The notes: generated by a model not told the origin, from the letters alone. DNA of 64,000 bases from Pseudoalteromonas sp. OOF1S-7 (GCF_022347765.1 NZ_JAKRFZ010000006.1:186001-250000); one strand, 5' to 3'. Numbered from the stretch's first letter, positions 42,641 to 51,600 are shown. Numbers and translations are program-made.

Positions 42641-43249
42641 ATGATCAAGGTACACCACCTCAACCAGTCACGATCGACCCGTGTTTTATGGCTGCTCGAA
42701 GAACTCAAGTTACCATATGAAGTCGTGCATCATGCGCGTGATCCCCACACCAGATTGGCCCCAGCAAGCCTGGGCCAGGTCCACCCGCTGAACAAAGCAC
42801 CGGTCATTGAACACAAGGGCCTGGTACTGTGTGAATCCGGGGCGGTTATGGAGTATTTGCTGGATCAGGCCGATTCAACCAGTTTGCGTCCGCACAAGAG
42901 CGACCCGAATTATTACCAGTATCTCGAATGGTTGCATTTTGCAGAAGGAACGCTGGCTTTGCCGATTATTGCAACTTTGCTGATGGGGATGGAGCAGCGT
43001 GACGGCAGCGCGCCTATGGACGGGTATATAGCCAAAGAGCTGACACTGGACCTGAACTACATTGCAGCAACGCTGGAAAAGCAGGCGTTTTTTGCCGGTG
43101 AACAGTTTAGCGCAGCAGACATCATGATGACCATTACGCTGGAATTTGCTGCGAATCTTAAGTTGCTGGACGATAAGCCGCAGATACAGGCTTATCTGAA
43201 AAAAGTACAAAATCGTGAGGCTTATCAGGCTGCCAGAGCGCTTGGGTAA
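42641..43249 (+). CDS. Glutathione S-transferase
   Basis: A 202-residue cytosolic GST. The N-terminal thioredoxin-like domain has LNQSRSTRVLWLLEELKLPYE (given here as SRSTRVLWLLEEL), the cis-Pro motif NKAPVIE and ESGAVMEYLL, which bind glutathione. The C-terminal helical domain includes FFAGEQFSAADIMMT with the N-capping motif AAD. It resembles bacterial GSTs that use a Ser near residue 9-11. It follows the DJ-1-like gene on the same strand, and the two may serve in methylglyoxal or electrophile defence. No substrate is evident. Confidence 0.92.
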   Translation: MIKVHHLNQSRSTRVLWLLEELKLPYEVVHHARDPHTRLAPASLGQVHPLNKAPVIEHKGLVLCESGAVMEYLLDQADSTSLRPHKSDPNYYQYLEWLHFAEGTLALPIIATLLMGMEQRDGSAPMDGYIAKELTLDLNYIAATLEKQAFFAGEQFSAADIMMTITLEFAANLKLLDDKPQIQAYLKKVQNREAYQAARALG

Positions 43250-43344
43250 TCAGCCCAAGCAAAGCTGCCTGGGGTACATCCAACAGCGCAGCTACTTGTA
43301 TGTGTAATCGCCACAGCATTGGGTGTACTGTGGCACTTTAAGCA

Positions 43345-43770
43345 TTAGCGCATTCTTATTTCCAGCTGCTGATTTGGCTGCGTGATCTGTACTGCCAGTT
43401 GTCCAAACTGTGGTGCACCTGCCGGGCGAGCATTATTACTGAAGCCATATGGCTCTGTAGGCATACCAAAACGATTTCGGTTTAGTCTGCCATCGTTATT
43501 GAGATCCTGATAGACCATAAAGCTGTACTGGCCGGGTTCGATATTTTTCAACCTAAGCTCTGGTTCGGCATCGGACACGATTTGTTGCGCAACGCGCCAG
43601 GCCTGATGTTGAATAAACCCTGCCGGAGAATCATAGGCAACCAGTTTTAGGGTGCCAGATTGATGTGCCAGGCCACTGAATGTGATCGTCAGATCCTGAG
43701 CCATCGCACTGGTCGACAGTGCCGCAAGTATACAGGCAAATGCAGTGATGCGAGTCAAATGTTTAGTCAT
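43345..43770 (-). CDS. DUF2141 family exported protein
   Basis: A 141-residue exported protein with signal peptide MTKHLTRITAFACILAAL (residues 1-18) ending in SAMA, followed by a DUF2141-type beta-domain: LTITFSGLAHQSGTLKLVAYD near the start, then PGQYSFMVYQDLNNDGRLNRN and FGMPTEPYGFSNN, the characteristic central motifs. AAGGAT lies 7 bases before the ATG at 43770; an in-frame ATG at 43794 is less likely. The DxNxDGxL stretch may bind calcium. Function unknown. Confidence 0.85.
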   Translation of the reverse strand: MTKHLTRITAFACILAALSTSAMAQDLTITFSGLAHQSGTLKLVAYDSPAGFIQHQAWRVAQQIVSDAEPELRLKNIEPGQYSFMVYQDLNNDGRLNRNRFGMPTEPYGFSNNARPAGAPQFGQLAVQITQPNQQLEIRMR

Positions 43771-43990
43771 GTTGGTTATCCTTTGCTGAGTCATTATGTT
43801 GATGGGATAACTTTACGAAAAGGATGGGGTAATTACGTGTGTGATCTGTCATGACCATGACATGACGAATGTCACTCCTGTTCGAAAGAGGGTTTTATTT
43901 ACTATTAACGCCTTCACTGACCAAACGTTGGTACCGTGGTAAGGGCCTTTACAATCGCTAAGGCTGCAACAAGGTATTGCGCTTAATCAT

Positions 43991-44128
43991 CTAAAAGGTG
44001 CCATGTTCCAGCCACGCTTTCAATTGATCCGTATTGTTCGGTAGCACGTATTTTTTAGTGCCCCGTTGCTGTGATATGACCAGCAGGTAGGGCCTGAAAA
44101 AATTTATCTCAATATCTTTGCAAGGCAT
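43991..44128 (-). CDS. Small hypothetical protein, 45 residues
   Basis: An ATG at 44128 opens 45 codons (PCKDIEINFFRPYLLVISQ, then QRGTKKYVLPNNTDQLKAW and the tail LEHGTF). Amino-acid use is normal (FRPYLLVIS, a strand-turn-strand pattern, then a short helix), which favours a real gene. The ribosome site is weak. It diverges from the HAD gene at 44183. No family is recognised. Confidence 0.35.
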   Translation of the reverse strand: MPCKDIEINFFRPYLLVISQQRGTKKYVLPNNTDQLKAWLEHGTF

Positions 44129-44182
44129 GTCAGCTTACCCTATGTTTATGGCTGGTGAGGCCTTGGTGATAAGGAAATATGA

Positions 44183-44803
44183 ATGGCTGATTTAATGGTA
44201 AAAGGTGTGATTTTTGATCTGGACGGCACTTTGGTGACCTCCTCACTCGACTTCGCTTTGATAAAAGCGCAAGTGGGCTGCGACCGTGACGCAGACTTAC
44301 TTGATTACGTGGAGTCTCTGCCTTCACCCTATATGCGTGAAGAGGCGATGGCGCTAATTCATCAGCACGAAATGCAAGATGCTCAGCGTGCGGAACTCAT
44401 CCCTGGTGTAGCAGATACCTTGTCTTTTTTACGAGCCATCGGCATGCCCATGGCAATAGTAACGCGTAACTACGCCAAAGCGGCCAGACTGAAACTGGAG
44501 CGATGCCGACTGGAGCTGGATTTAATGCTGACGCGTGAAGATGCATTGCCAAAGCCAGATCCTCAGGCGTTGCATATGGTGGCTGACAGCTGGTCTTTGC
44601 CCTACCAACAATGTGTGTATGTAGGAGACTACAAGTACGATATTGAAGCGGCTCAGCGTGCCAGTATGCATGCGTGTTTATTTGCCCCCGCAGGCCTCCC
44701 GGATTATGCCCGGCAGGCCGACATTATTATTGAACGTTTCGCTGACTTACCCGCTGCACTGGGCCTGCATCATCGCTCTCGCACAGGCCAGCTGGCTGGA
44801 TAA
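44183..44803 (+). CDS. HAD-superfamily hydrolase, subfamily IA
   Basis: A 206-residue HAD-IA hydrolase. Motif I is IFDLDGTLV (Asp nucleophile), motif II is IVTRN, motif III includes LPKPDPQAL (Lys) and motif IV is YVGDYKYDIEAA. The cap is a small alpha-helical insert. It would be a phosphatase for small metabolites, possibly a phosphoglycolate-like enzyme. TAAGGAAAT precedes the ATG. It stands 110 bases upstream of yebC on the same strand. Function not assigned. Confidence 0.88.
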   Translation: MADLMVKGVIFDLDGTLVTSSLDFALIKAQVGCDRDADLLDYVESLPSPYMREEAMALIHQHEMQDAQRAELIPGVADTLSFLRAIGMPMAIVTRNYAKAARLKLERCRLELDLMLTREDALPKPDPQALHMVADSWSLPYQQCVYVGDYKYDIEAAQRASMHACLFAPAGLPDYARQADIIIERFADLPAALGLHHRSRTGQLAG

Positions 44804-44913
44804 TTGCCCCTGTGCGCTGTTGTAATAGCGCGCAATTCTCGTCTGGGTATAGCCCAAAATGCAATGTCTTGTTAGAATCTTGGCCAATATAATTTGCACA
44901 AACGAGAATTAAG

Positions 44914-45639
44914 ATGGGTAGAGCATTTGAAGTCCGCAAAAACGCCATGGCAAAAACGGCAGCGGCAAAGACCAAAGTAAACTCAAAATATGGTAAAGAG
45001 ATCTATGTAGTTGCTAAAAATGGTGGCGCTGATCCCGACACTAACCTATCCCTTCGCCGTTTGATCGACAAAGCTAAGAAAGACCAGGTTCCGGCGCACG
45101 TGATTGAAAAAGCAATTGAAAAAGCGGCTGGTGGTGCAGGTGAAGATTATTCTCCGGCACGCTACGAAGGCTATGGTCCTGGTAATTGTATGGTGATTGT
45201 GGACTGTCTGACTGACAACCCGAACCGTACTATCAAGGATGTTCGCCTGCCTTTCACAAAGACAGACTCAAAAATTGGTAGTCCGGGCTGTGTTGCACAC
45301 ATGTTCGATCACTTTGCTATCCTTGGTTTCGCTGGTGATGACGATGAAGCGGTACTGGAAGCGCTAATGATGGCCGATGTAGACGTGACAGACGTCGAAA
45401 TAGAAGATGGTCAGGTGTCCGTGTTCGCACCGCACACTGAGTACTTTAAGGCGAAAACAGCCCTGATTGATGCGTTTGAAGGCATCAATTTCGAAGTAGA
45501 CGAAATCACTTGGGTACCGCAAACGCACGTTGAGATCACAGGTGAAGACGACCTGGCTAACTTTGAGAAGTTTATCAACATGCTGGAAGACTGCGACGAC
45601 GTACAAAATGTATATCACAACGCGATTGTGAAAAACTAA
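44914..45639 (+). CDS. YebC/PmpR family protein
   Basis: A 241-residue member of the YebC/PmpR/TACO1 family, ribosome-associated or DNA-binding regulators that aid translation of proline-rich or other proteins. Family landmarks are MGRAFEVRK at the start, [47 protein letters not shown] and the C-terminal [20 protein letters not shown]. It belongs to the shorter YeeN-like group. It stands alone with two strong hairpins after its stop. A broken copy of its 3' third lies 2.5 kb downstream at 48139-48327. Confidence 0.9.
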   Translation: MGRAFEVRKNAMAKTAAAKTKVNSKYGKEIYVVAKNGGADPDTNLSLRRLIDKAKKDQVPAHVIEKAIEKAAGGAGEDYSPARYEGYGPGNCMVIVDCLTDNPNRTIKDVRLPFTKTDSKIGSPGCVAHMFDHFAILGFAGDDDEAVLEALMMADVDVTDVEIEDGQVSVFAPHTEYFKAKTALIDAFEGINFEVDEITWVPQTHVEITGEDDLANFEKFINMLEDCDDVQNVYHNAIVKN

Positions 45640-45660
45640 CCCCTGGGTGAGTGATTAGTC

Positions 45661-45714
45661 CGTCCTGTCAGCGACAGGACGGAGAAAGCCGAGCTTTTAC
45701 GCTCGGCTTTTTGG
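45661..45714 (+). terminator. Tandem hairpins after yebC
   Basis: CGTCCTGTC-AGC-GACAGGACG (45661-45681) is followed by AAAGCCGAGC-TTTTAC-GCTCGGCTTT (45685-45710) and then TTGG. The second, with its T-run, is the likely rho-independent terminator. A similar hairpin follows the broken yebC copy. Confidence 0.85.
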
Positions 45715-45726
45715 CGTTTGATACTT

Positions 45727-45776
45727 ATACCAATTGCACTTAATACCTGTTCAATTAGAAGGAGCAAATTTGGTAT
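45727..45776. repeat. Possible short dispersed repeat with 7-base inverted ends
   Basis: ATACCAA (45727-45733) and TTGGTAT (45770-45776) bracket about 36 bases. The start TATACCAATTGCACTTAATAC resembles, from memory, an intergenic repeat common in Pseudoalteromonas and Shewanella. No second copy was seen in this window, so this is tentative. Confidence 0.4.
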
Positions 45777-46492
45777 TAGTAACTGAATTTTACTTCTGCA
45801 TTACTGCGCAGCTGGCCTGCTACACTTTCAACAAACTTCAGCACGTCAAAATTATTCTTAAACTGAGCAATGTCCCCTCTGGCTGAGTAGGAATCATCCA
45901 GCACTGCTCTGAAATCTAAGATATCTTTAAGATTTTCATTGTTAACATCATATTTTCCCCAGGCATTGGCTTTCCCATCGGCACCCCTGTCATATGCTAG
46001 CCCTTTCATCAGCACACCAGGCACTTGCTGTGCCAGTTTCAGCATCTCTTCATTGCTATTCAATTTATCGGATAAGTAGTTTTTTTGCTCATCGCTAATA
46101 CTGCCACTTACCACAAACTGACCATGCTCATCGATTGAAAATCCCCAGTTTTCTTGTGTGAGCTCAGGAGCTGATTGGCTAAGCTCTCCCATAAAGCTTT
46201 GATAATGAGACTGCATGTCGCGAAACAGGCTGGGTAATTCGCCAAAATACAAAGTTTGGGATACTTTGACGAAACGCTCTGGTTCGTACACCGTATCTGA
46301 ATTAATTTCCATATCATGCAAATTAGCACGATTTAATACTTGCTGGTCAGCATCCGAGACACTCTGCACCTGCTGTTTTGCAACATTGATGAGTTCTTCG
46401 CTCATTTCTTCTGGCGCACTGGTCGTTGACTGCCTACTCGTATTGTTAGCCGGTACTTGCGGTGTATTAACGCTTTGATGGGGGATCTTCAT
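45776..46492 (-). CDS. Hypothetical protein, soluble
   Basis: A 238-residue, mostly polar protein. The N-terminal 35 residues are low in complexity and rich in Ser/Thr/Gln (HQSVNTPQVPANNTSRQST), without a signal peptide. A folded-looking region follows, with FVKVSQTLYFGELPSLFRDM near the centre and FVVSGSISDEQKNYLSDKL. No family was recognised. The disordered N-terminus resembles those of proteins secreted by type III systems, but no such system is here. It lies between yebC and its broken copy, together with the next gene, both on the minus strand. Confidence 0.6.
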   Translation of the reverse strand: MKIPHQSVNTPQVPANNTSRQSTTSAPEEMSEELINVAKQQVQSVSDADQQVLNRANLHDMEINSDTVYEPERFVKVSQTLYFGELPSLFRDMQSHYQSFMGELSQSAPELTQENWGFSIDEHGQFVVSGSISDEQKNYLSDKLNSNEEMLKLAQQVPGVLMKGLAYDRGADGKANAWGKYDVNNENLKDILDFRAVLDDSYSARGDIAQFKNNFDVLKFVESVAGQLRSNAEVKFSY

Positions 46493-46655
46493 TGAATATT
46501 CCTTATATCTAGATGTGAAGTGCTCTCCAACCTATCGGCGAGGTATAGTGCAAACTTTAGTTTATTAACATGTTTTTATCAAAATAATCAAGTTTTGTCA
46601 TTGAACTGAGGGTGGAGGTCGCGCTAACGTGCGACCTCGAATGGACTGTATTGTT

Positions 46656-48008
46656 TTATGAAGGGTTGCTACTTACCAGGTCTTGGTCACATAAGTGCCC
46701 GAATACAACATATTCTACATTTGGTCCGCCAATACCCAGGCCAACCGAGTAAGGTATTTCCAGTCGCCAAACACCATGTACCAAGTCGGTATCCCAGATG
46801 TTTTTATAACCAAAACTATATTCCGTATGCCTCAGGGTCAATTCACTGAAACACGAACCAACATTGACGACGCCTGAAACGCGACCTTCACTGTTTGCCT
46901 CTTCAATATGATCTACGTATTCAATTACAAGATCACGCACATCTTGGTCAAACCGTAAATTTGCCTTGGCTCCCTCAACAGGGTGTCCTGTGGAGTCTTT
47001 GAGTGTTATACCCCAAGTTACCTTGCGATATGCTTGTGTTGTGGCATAAGTTGCGTCTGCTTCACGGAACGCGGCATAGGTAACCCTGTTAACATTTGAC
47101 TCCCCGGTTACAAAATAGTCTGAGGTCGACGCCACTTTGGTTCCAAAAGTAAGGTTATAAAAGTTGTCGGGTTTAACCGGTAGATTTAAGTTTGGAATGA
47201 CCCTGACATAAATATCCTGGTTGGCTTGAAGGTTACTCAAGTTATTATCCCGGTTATTTGGTAAGGTTTGCCAGCCATTATTATAAACTTCAATAACCCA
47301 CTCATCGAGTTTATTATCGTTAAGGTGAATAACGACATCCTGGCCTCGTACGGCTGTGAACTTGTACAGGTCAACATCAGTTGCAGAGTCCATGTTTGCA
47401 TTGATATGATGTTGCTTATCGTCCAGTATGGTTGCAGTAGCAACAGTATCGTTGAATTCATAGCCGTCAAGTTGTGTAGCAACGATAGCTCCAAACCCAA
47501 AGGGTTTTGCATTACCTTCCTGTGCCTCAAAAAACCAATAGTAATGGCCCGGCTCGGTTAAAGCGACCACCGCTTCATCTGCTGTGCCTGTATTATTTGA
47601 TAATCCCAGCGCCGTATATGTATCGTCTTCATTGTGGCGTATCAGTGATAAATCAATATTATTGCCGGCTTCTTGATTTAGCAGCAAGGCCGTCGTTTTA
47701 CCCCGCTCTGTGATTTCAAAGTGATAACAATCTGTGGCCCCAGTGTTTAGGCCTGGGTGCGTGTAGAGGTTTCCCGTAGATAATGTTTGACACTGTGGGG
47801 TGATAGTTGTGGCTGAGTTTGCCGATACAGACTGGGTATGTCTGGCGAATAGTCTCGCTTCCTTTCTATCGTTCAAAGAAATTGAATAGCTTGAGGGGGT
47901 TACGGTTCCTGCCGGCTCCAGCTCTATGTGGTCTAATGAGGTATTTGCATTGGTGGCGAATGTCATTGCAATTGCCAGGGTAGACAATGCAGTTGCACTA
48001 TTTTTCAT
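46656..48008 (-). CDS. Exported protein with PPC-like domains
   Basis: A 450-residue exported protein. The signal peptide is ALSTLAIAMTFATNANT-like (residues 1-22). The N-terminal part (about 70-175) and the central part (about 180-280, YEFNDTVATATILDD, DSATDVDLYKFTAVRGQDVVIHL) resemble bacterial pre-peptidase C-terminal (PPC) beta-sandwich domains. The C-terminal 130 residues (ITLKDSTGHPVEGAKANLRF, VSGVVNVGSC) resemble an Ig-like fold and carry Cys residues. No protease domain is present. A carbohydrate or surface role is possible. It ends a short minus-strand pair between two yebC sequences, with an AT-rich region upstream. Confidence 0.65.
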   Translation of the reverse strand: MKNSATALSTLAIAMTFATNANTSLDHIELEPAGTVTPSSYSISLNDRKEARLFARHTQSVSANSATTITPQCQTLSTGNLYTHPGLNTGATDCYHFEITERGKTTALLLNQEAGNNIDLSLIRHNEDDTYTALGLSNNTGTADEAVVALTEPGHYYWFFEAQEGNAKPFGFGAIVATQLDGYEFNDTVATATILDDKQHHINANMDSATDVDLYKFTAVRGQDVVIHLNDNKLDEWVIEVYNNGWQTLPNNRDNNLSNLQANQDIYVRVIPNLNLPVKPDNFYNLTFGTKVASTSDYFVTGESNVNRVTYAAFREADATYATTQAYRKVTWGITLKDSTGHPVEGAKANLRFDQDVRDLVIEYVDHIEEANSEGRVSGVVNVGSCFSELTLRHTEYSFGYKNIWDTDLVHGVWRLEIPYSVGLGIGGPNVEYVVFGHLCDQDLVSSNPS

Positions 48009-48138
48009 ATGTTTATTTTCCTTATAATATGTTCCTGATTATGAAATCACCATTTTTATTCGAATGCAACCTGATTATAAAGTTAACCTATTTGAAAAAG
48101 TATTGAATGAGAAAATGGATGTCAGAGATAACCTTATT

Positions 48139-48327
48139 TGCCTGCTTTTTACTAAGATAGTTTCAAAAATTAATCGCCCGGACTGTGTTGCACATATATT
48201 TGGCCACTTTGCTATCTTTGATTTCGCTGGTGAAGACGACTAGGCTAATTTTGAGAAGTTCATCAACATGCTGGAAGGCTGCAACGACGTACAAAACGTT
48301 TATCATAACGCGATTGTGAAAGACTAA
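48139..48327 (+). pseudogene. Decayed partial copy of the yebC 3' end
   Basis: The DNA aligns with yebC from about 45243 onward (CCTGC...ACTAAGA..., then CCCGGACTGTGTTGCACA and CACTTTGCTATC). At GGTGAAGACGA it jumps 207 bases (69 codons): the homologous GGTGATGACGA (45334) and GGTGAAGACGA (45541) form a direct repeat that explains the deletion. A CTG codon has become TAG near the junction, and the copy then matches yebC to its stop codon and beyond (ACCCCTGGGTGAATGATTA). Homology extends to the downstream hairpin. Nothing suggests translation. Confidence 0.85.
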
Positions 48328-48370
48328 CCCCTGGGTGAATGATTATTGCGTAATTTCAGGTAAAAAACGG

Positions 48371-48400
48371 AAAAGCCGAGCCATGAAACTCGGCTTTTTT
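48371..48400 (+). terminator. Terminator of the yebC remnant
   Basis: AAAAGCCGAG-8-CTCGGCTTTTTT is a strong hairpin with a T-run. It is the counterpart of the one after yebC at 45685 and was probably copied with it. Confidence 0.85.
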
Positions 48401-48521
48401 AACCAAGTACAGCTTGTGTTGCTGGGAACGCAGCCTGTTTTGTGCGTGGTGGGGCTTTGTTGACACCAAGAATATTGCCGTTATCATGTCAGCACCTCCA
48501 AAGCTTGAGTAAGAAGCGACA

Positions 48522-48863
48522 ATGAAACTAATTCTATTGATGATCACAATGATATTTTCGCTTAATGCTAACGCGAAGCATTTTGCCGTAAGTAATGCAA
48601 AGATGCTGAGTATTTCGATGAGAACTGTCGAATATACAGATGCAAAATATGCAGATATGGCGCTGGTGAAGTTTGATAAAAATTTCTCAAATGCTGCAGA
48701 AGGGTGCGTTAAGAACATGGCTTATTTGCACCCCACAAAAGATGCAGCTATTTTCTCCGCACTACTAGCCAGTAAAGTTCAAGCCGAGCCTATCACCCTG
48801 ACTATTGATTCCGAGATGGTCAGAATTAAAAACTGGTGTAAGCTGGTTGCAATTGAGTTTTAG
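48522..48863 (+). CDS. Small exported protein
   Basis: A 113-residue protein with signal peptide MKLILLMITMIFSLNANA (residues 1-18) and two cysteines (about residues 67 and 106) that could form a disulfide. The mature part is a short mixed alpha/beta protein (MALVKFDKNFSNAAEGC, PITLTIDSEMVRIKNWC). AGAAGCGACA before the ATG is a weak ribosome site. No family recognised. It lies just after the yebC remnant and ends with a strong hairpin terminator. Confidence 0.6.
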   Translation: MKLILLMITMIFSLNANAKHFAVSNAKMLSISMRTVEYTDAKYADMALVKFDKNFSNAAEGCVKNMAYLHPTKDAAIFSALLASKVQAEPITLTIDSEMVRIKNWCKLVAIEF

Positions 48864-48923
48864 CCTGAGCTGGAGAGTGTCAGAATATCCAGTGCGATGT
48901 GTGATCGCATTAAAAGCTAGACT

Positions 48924-48950
48924 AAAATGGGCAGTCATTGCCCATTTTTT
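48924..48950 (+). terminator. Terminator after the small exported protein gene
   Basis: AAAATGGGCA-GTCAT-TGCCCATTTTTT forms a 10-base-pair stem with a T-run 61 bases past the stop. Confidence 0.85.
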
Positions 48951-49033
48951 AATGCCGTTTTCGACTTTAGTGCAAGCTAAGTTAAACTGACTCCGAAAGC
49001 CAGATATAATGGGGCAGGACTGTGTTTTATTAA

Positions 49034-49471
49034 CTATTTCAAACCTTGATTTATCCCCGTAGCCTCCAGGACATCCCGCCAGCTAACAAATTTAAAGTTT
49101 TGCGGCTGATCGGGAAAGCGGTTGCGACCCTCCTGGAGTACCAGTAACCCCTCGGGATAATCTCGGGTTGAGGGCCAGACCATCGGTTTCTGACGCGCCA
49201 TCAAGGCCTTTGAAGCCATCCAGACCAACGCGAAATCCTGCCAAATGGCGATAGGGCGGTGTTGCTTCGTAGAGCTGGTAGCTGTTGTGCCCCGACTCGA
49301 CATCACCAGAGCTGGCGCGTCACCAAAAGACAGCGCCAGGCTTTCTACATCATCCATCAGATGTTCGCCCACTTTTGCTACGGCAACGGGTTGGCTCTGA
49401 GCTTTGGGCCTGACAACCGGTAAGATTTGTACTGTGACCCCTGAATTGAAGGTGATGTGAGCTGCTTTGTC
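49034..49471 (-). pseudogene. C-terminal remnant of an unrecognised gene
   Basis: A coding-looking frame of 145 codons (AAHITFNSGVTVQILPVV near the start, QNFKFVSWRDVLEATGIN at the end) begins directly after an in-frame TAA at 49472-49474. It has no ATG, GTG or TTG start until the GTG at 49372, and no ribosome site there. The reading upstream of that GTG is equally protein-like, which suggests the 5' end was lost. The sequence is rich in hydrophobic/aromatic patches (SWRDVLEA, IAIWQDFALVWMASKALMA). No family recognised. Confidence 0.45.
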
Positions 49472-49672
49472 TTAACATATCCGCTTGAGTAGTAAAAAAG
49501 CAAACAGAATCTTGTTGTTAGGTGATTTTTTGGCGATGAGTATGCGTTTGATACGAGGTTGAATGAGCTGCTCGGGCCGGGTCCAGATAGCTCAGGCTTT
49601 AGCCGGAAGTGTCTTAAAAGTGTCATATCGCGCCGCTAGGATACCTGCAAAATTCAATATTTGGCTCAAAAG

Positions 49673-50563
49673 ATGAAGAATGTCAGCAGTTTATGCCTCG
49701 CTCTAATTGCGAGTATCGGATTCACCATATTGGCGTTATTTGTCGGCGAGCCCAAACCTATGCATGACGTCGACTGGGTCGACTTAACCGGTGAAACCAC
49801 TTCGTCTGTGATGGCCGCTATCTGGCTTATACTGCTGGCATTGTGCCGGCCACGAGGGCGGGTGACCGCAATATTGTTATTCGGCTCGGCAACTTACTGG
49901 CTTACGACCTGGCTTGATGTATTGGATGAGTTCATCGCCTATCCGCCGCACAGTCATTTATTTACCTGGCTGGAGTCATTGCCGGCACCTGTCAGTATGA
50001 CCTTACTGACCTGGGGACTGATCTCCTGGTACAAAGAGCAACAGGCAGTCAATCGCCAGCTGAAACAACGAGAGCACTTTCATCGCGAACACAGCCTGAT
50101 TGATCCCGTCACTCAGCTCTACAGCCTTCGTTACTTGTTAATACAGCTTAACCGTGAGGCTGTATTGCATGATAAGCGTGAGCAACCACTCTCGTTAGTC
50201 ATGGTCGATATTAATGGATTTGCTCAGTACAACCGGGTGCACGGTGTGCAAAAAGGCGATCAGGCACTCAATGGGGTTGCTTCCGCGCTGGAACTAGCGC
50301 TCAGGGAGAGCGATCTGGCTTGTCGTTATACCAGTGACCGATTTGCGATATTGCTACCGGATACTCCCCCCCATGAAGCCAGTGTTTTCTGCGAGCTGAT
50401 CCGTGACTGTTGTAATAGCGCGTTAAAGGGTGCGCTGACCGTGACCACTGTCCAGGCAACGAGAATGGCAGGAGAGTCAGAGCAGGCTTTGTTTGAGCGG
50501 CTTAATCAACAGCTGGCGGGCGCGAAACGCACGTCGTCTGCTGTTGCGGTGGAGACACTATGA
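49673..50563 (+). CDS. Membrane protein with degenerate GGDEF domain
   Basis: A 296-residue protein with four predicted N-terminal helices (about residues 5-115) and a GGDEF-fold domain from about 135 to 290 (DPVTQLYSLRYLLIQLNRE, VMVDINGFAQYN). The active-site motif reads TSDRF (residues 220-224) instead of GGDEF, and the Asp/Glu needed for metal and GTP is altered, so diguanylate cyclase activity is unlikely; binding of GTP or c-di-GMP or a structural role is possible. The ATG at 49673 was chosen; a TTG at 49661 is in frame. Its stop overlaps the AraC start (ATGA), so the two are translationally coupled. Confidence 0.8.
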   Translation: MKNVSSLCLALIASIGFTILALFVGEPKPMHDVDWVDLTGETTSSVMAAIWLILLALCRPRGRVTAILLFGSATYWLTTWLDVLDEFIAYPPHSHLFTWLESLPAPVSMTLLTWGLISWYKEQQAVNRQLKQREHFHREHSLIDPVTQLYSLRYLLIQLNREAVLHDKREQPLSLVMVDINGFAQYNRVHGVQKGDQALNGVASALELALRESDLACRYTSDRFAILLPDTPPHEASVFCELIRDCCNSALKGALTVTTVQATRMAGESEQALFERLNQQLAGAKRTSSAVAVETL

Positions 50564-51576
50564 CACCCGAAAATTTAGCCTATCTGCATGACAAACGTAT
50601 GCCTGCGCATTTTCTTATTACTATTTTGGAGCTGGCCGAGCACTATCAGGTAAAACCGCAACAACTGATCCGGGGATCGTCGTTGTTTCTTGAGGATCTG
50701 ACCTATCCGGGCGCCCAGGTTGCGCCTGTCAATGTGCTGTTTATACTTAAAAAGCTTAAACGAGAGCTGGCGGAGCATCCACACCTTGCGATGGAATTGG
50801 GGCAAAGAATTGCGACCGGACATGGTCATGTTCTGTTTGATTTGTGGCGTTATGCACCTGACTTATGCGGGGCACTGAAAGCCTGGGCACGCGTACAAAA
50901 AGGCATTGAAACGCTGGTTCAGTTTAATGTGCAGCGGCATCAGGGAATGTTATATATCAGGCTGACTGAATCTGCATCACTGAGCATTCAGCAACGGGCG
51001 GTGTTTGAAATCGTACTCTCTGCCTGCCGTTTGCTGCTAAAGGAGCAACTCGGCGCGCAGATCTGGATACAGGTCGAGCTGCCCTGGTCACAACCCGCGC
51101 AGGATTTGCACTATCCGGTCTATCTGGGTGAGCGTGTGCATTTTAACGCGCCACGCTGCGCCATTATCTTGCAAGAAGAGGCACTCTACCAGCCTTTTAA
51201 AGAGGCCAGTGCACTGCGGTTTGCCCAGGCAAAACGCAGTGCCTGCCACGTGCTTCATCCGCCACAGTTACTTCAGGCACACCTGCGTCGTTTGTTTCGT
51301 AAGAATCTAAGTCAGATCTGGTCGCTGGAAGACACCGCCAGCTATCTGGGTATGAGCCCGGCGACATTGAAGCGTCGCCTTAAGCAAGACGGTACAAATT
51401 TCAAACTGTTGGTTGACGAAGTCAGGGGGCAAGAAGCACTGCACCTGATGGATCTCAATCAATGGAATAATAGCCAGCTCGCCAGCACCATGGCGTTTGC
51501 CGATGTACACAGCTTTCGGCGGGCATTTAAGCGCTGGACCGGGGCTGTACCCAGTGCGTTTCGTTGTGGTTCTTAA
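50560..51576 (+). CDS. AraC-family regulator (OruR/ArgR-like)
   Basis: A 338-residue regulator with an Arabinose_bd-type N-terminal sensor domain (about residues 20-205) and a C-terminal AraC domain (about 240-335). The HTH segments are SLEDTASYLGMSPATLKRRL and LASTMAFADVHSFRRAF, followed by WTGAVPSAFR. Its ATG overlaps the upstream degenerate-GGDEF gene by 4 bases. A gene pair of a membrane GGDEF-like sensor and an AraC regulator suggests the membrane protein feeds a signal to the regulator, which is an inference from coupling. A hairpin terminator shared with the peptide gene follows. Confidence 0.88.
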   Translation: MTPENLAYLHDKRMPAHFLITILELAEHYQVKPQQLIRGSSLFLEDLTYPGAQVAPVNVLFILKKLKRELAEHPHLAMELGQRIATGHGHVLFDLWRYAPDLCGALKAWARVQKGIETLVQFNVQRHQGMLYIRLTESASLSIQQRAVFEIVLSACRLLLKEQLGAQIWIQVELPWSQPAQDLHYPVYLGERVHFNAPRCAIILQEEALYQPFKEASALRFAQAKRSACHVLHPPQLLQAHLRRLFRKNLSQIWSLEDTASYLGMSPATLKRRLKQDGTNFKLLVDEVRGQEALHLMDLNQWNNSQLASTMAFADVHSFRRAFKRWTGAVPSAFRCGS

Positions 51577-51600
51577 TCACAGCATCAACAACCATTGAGA

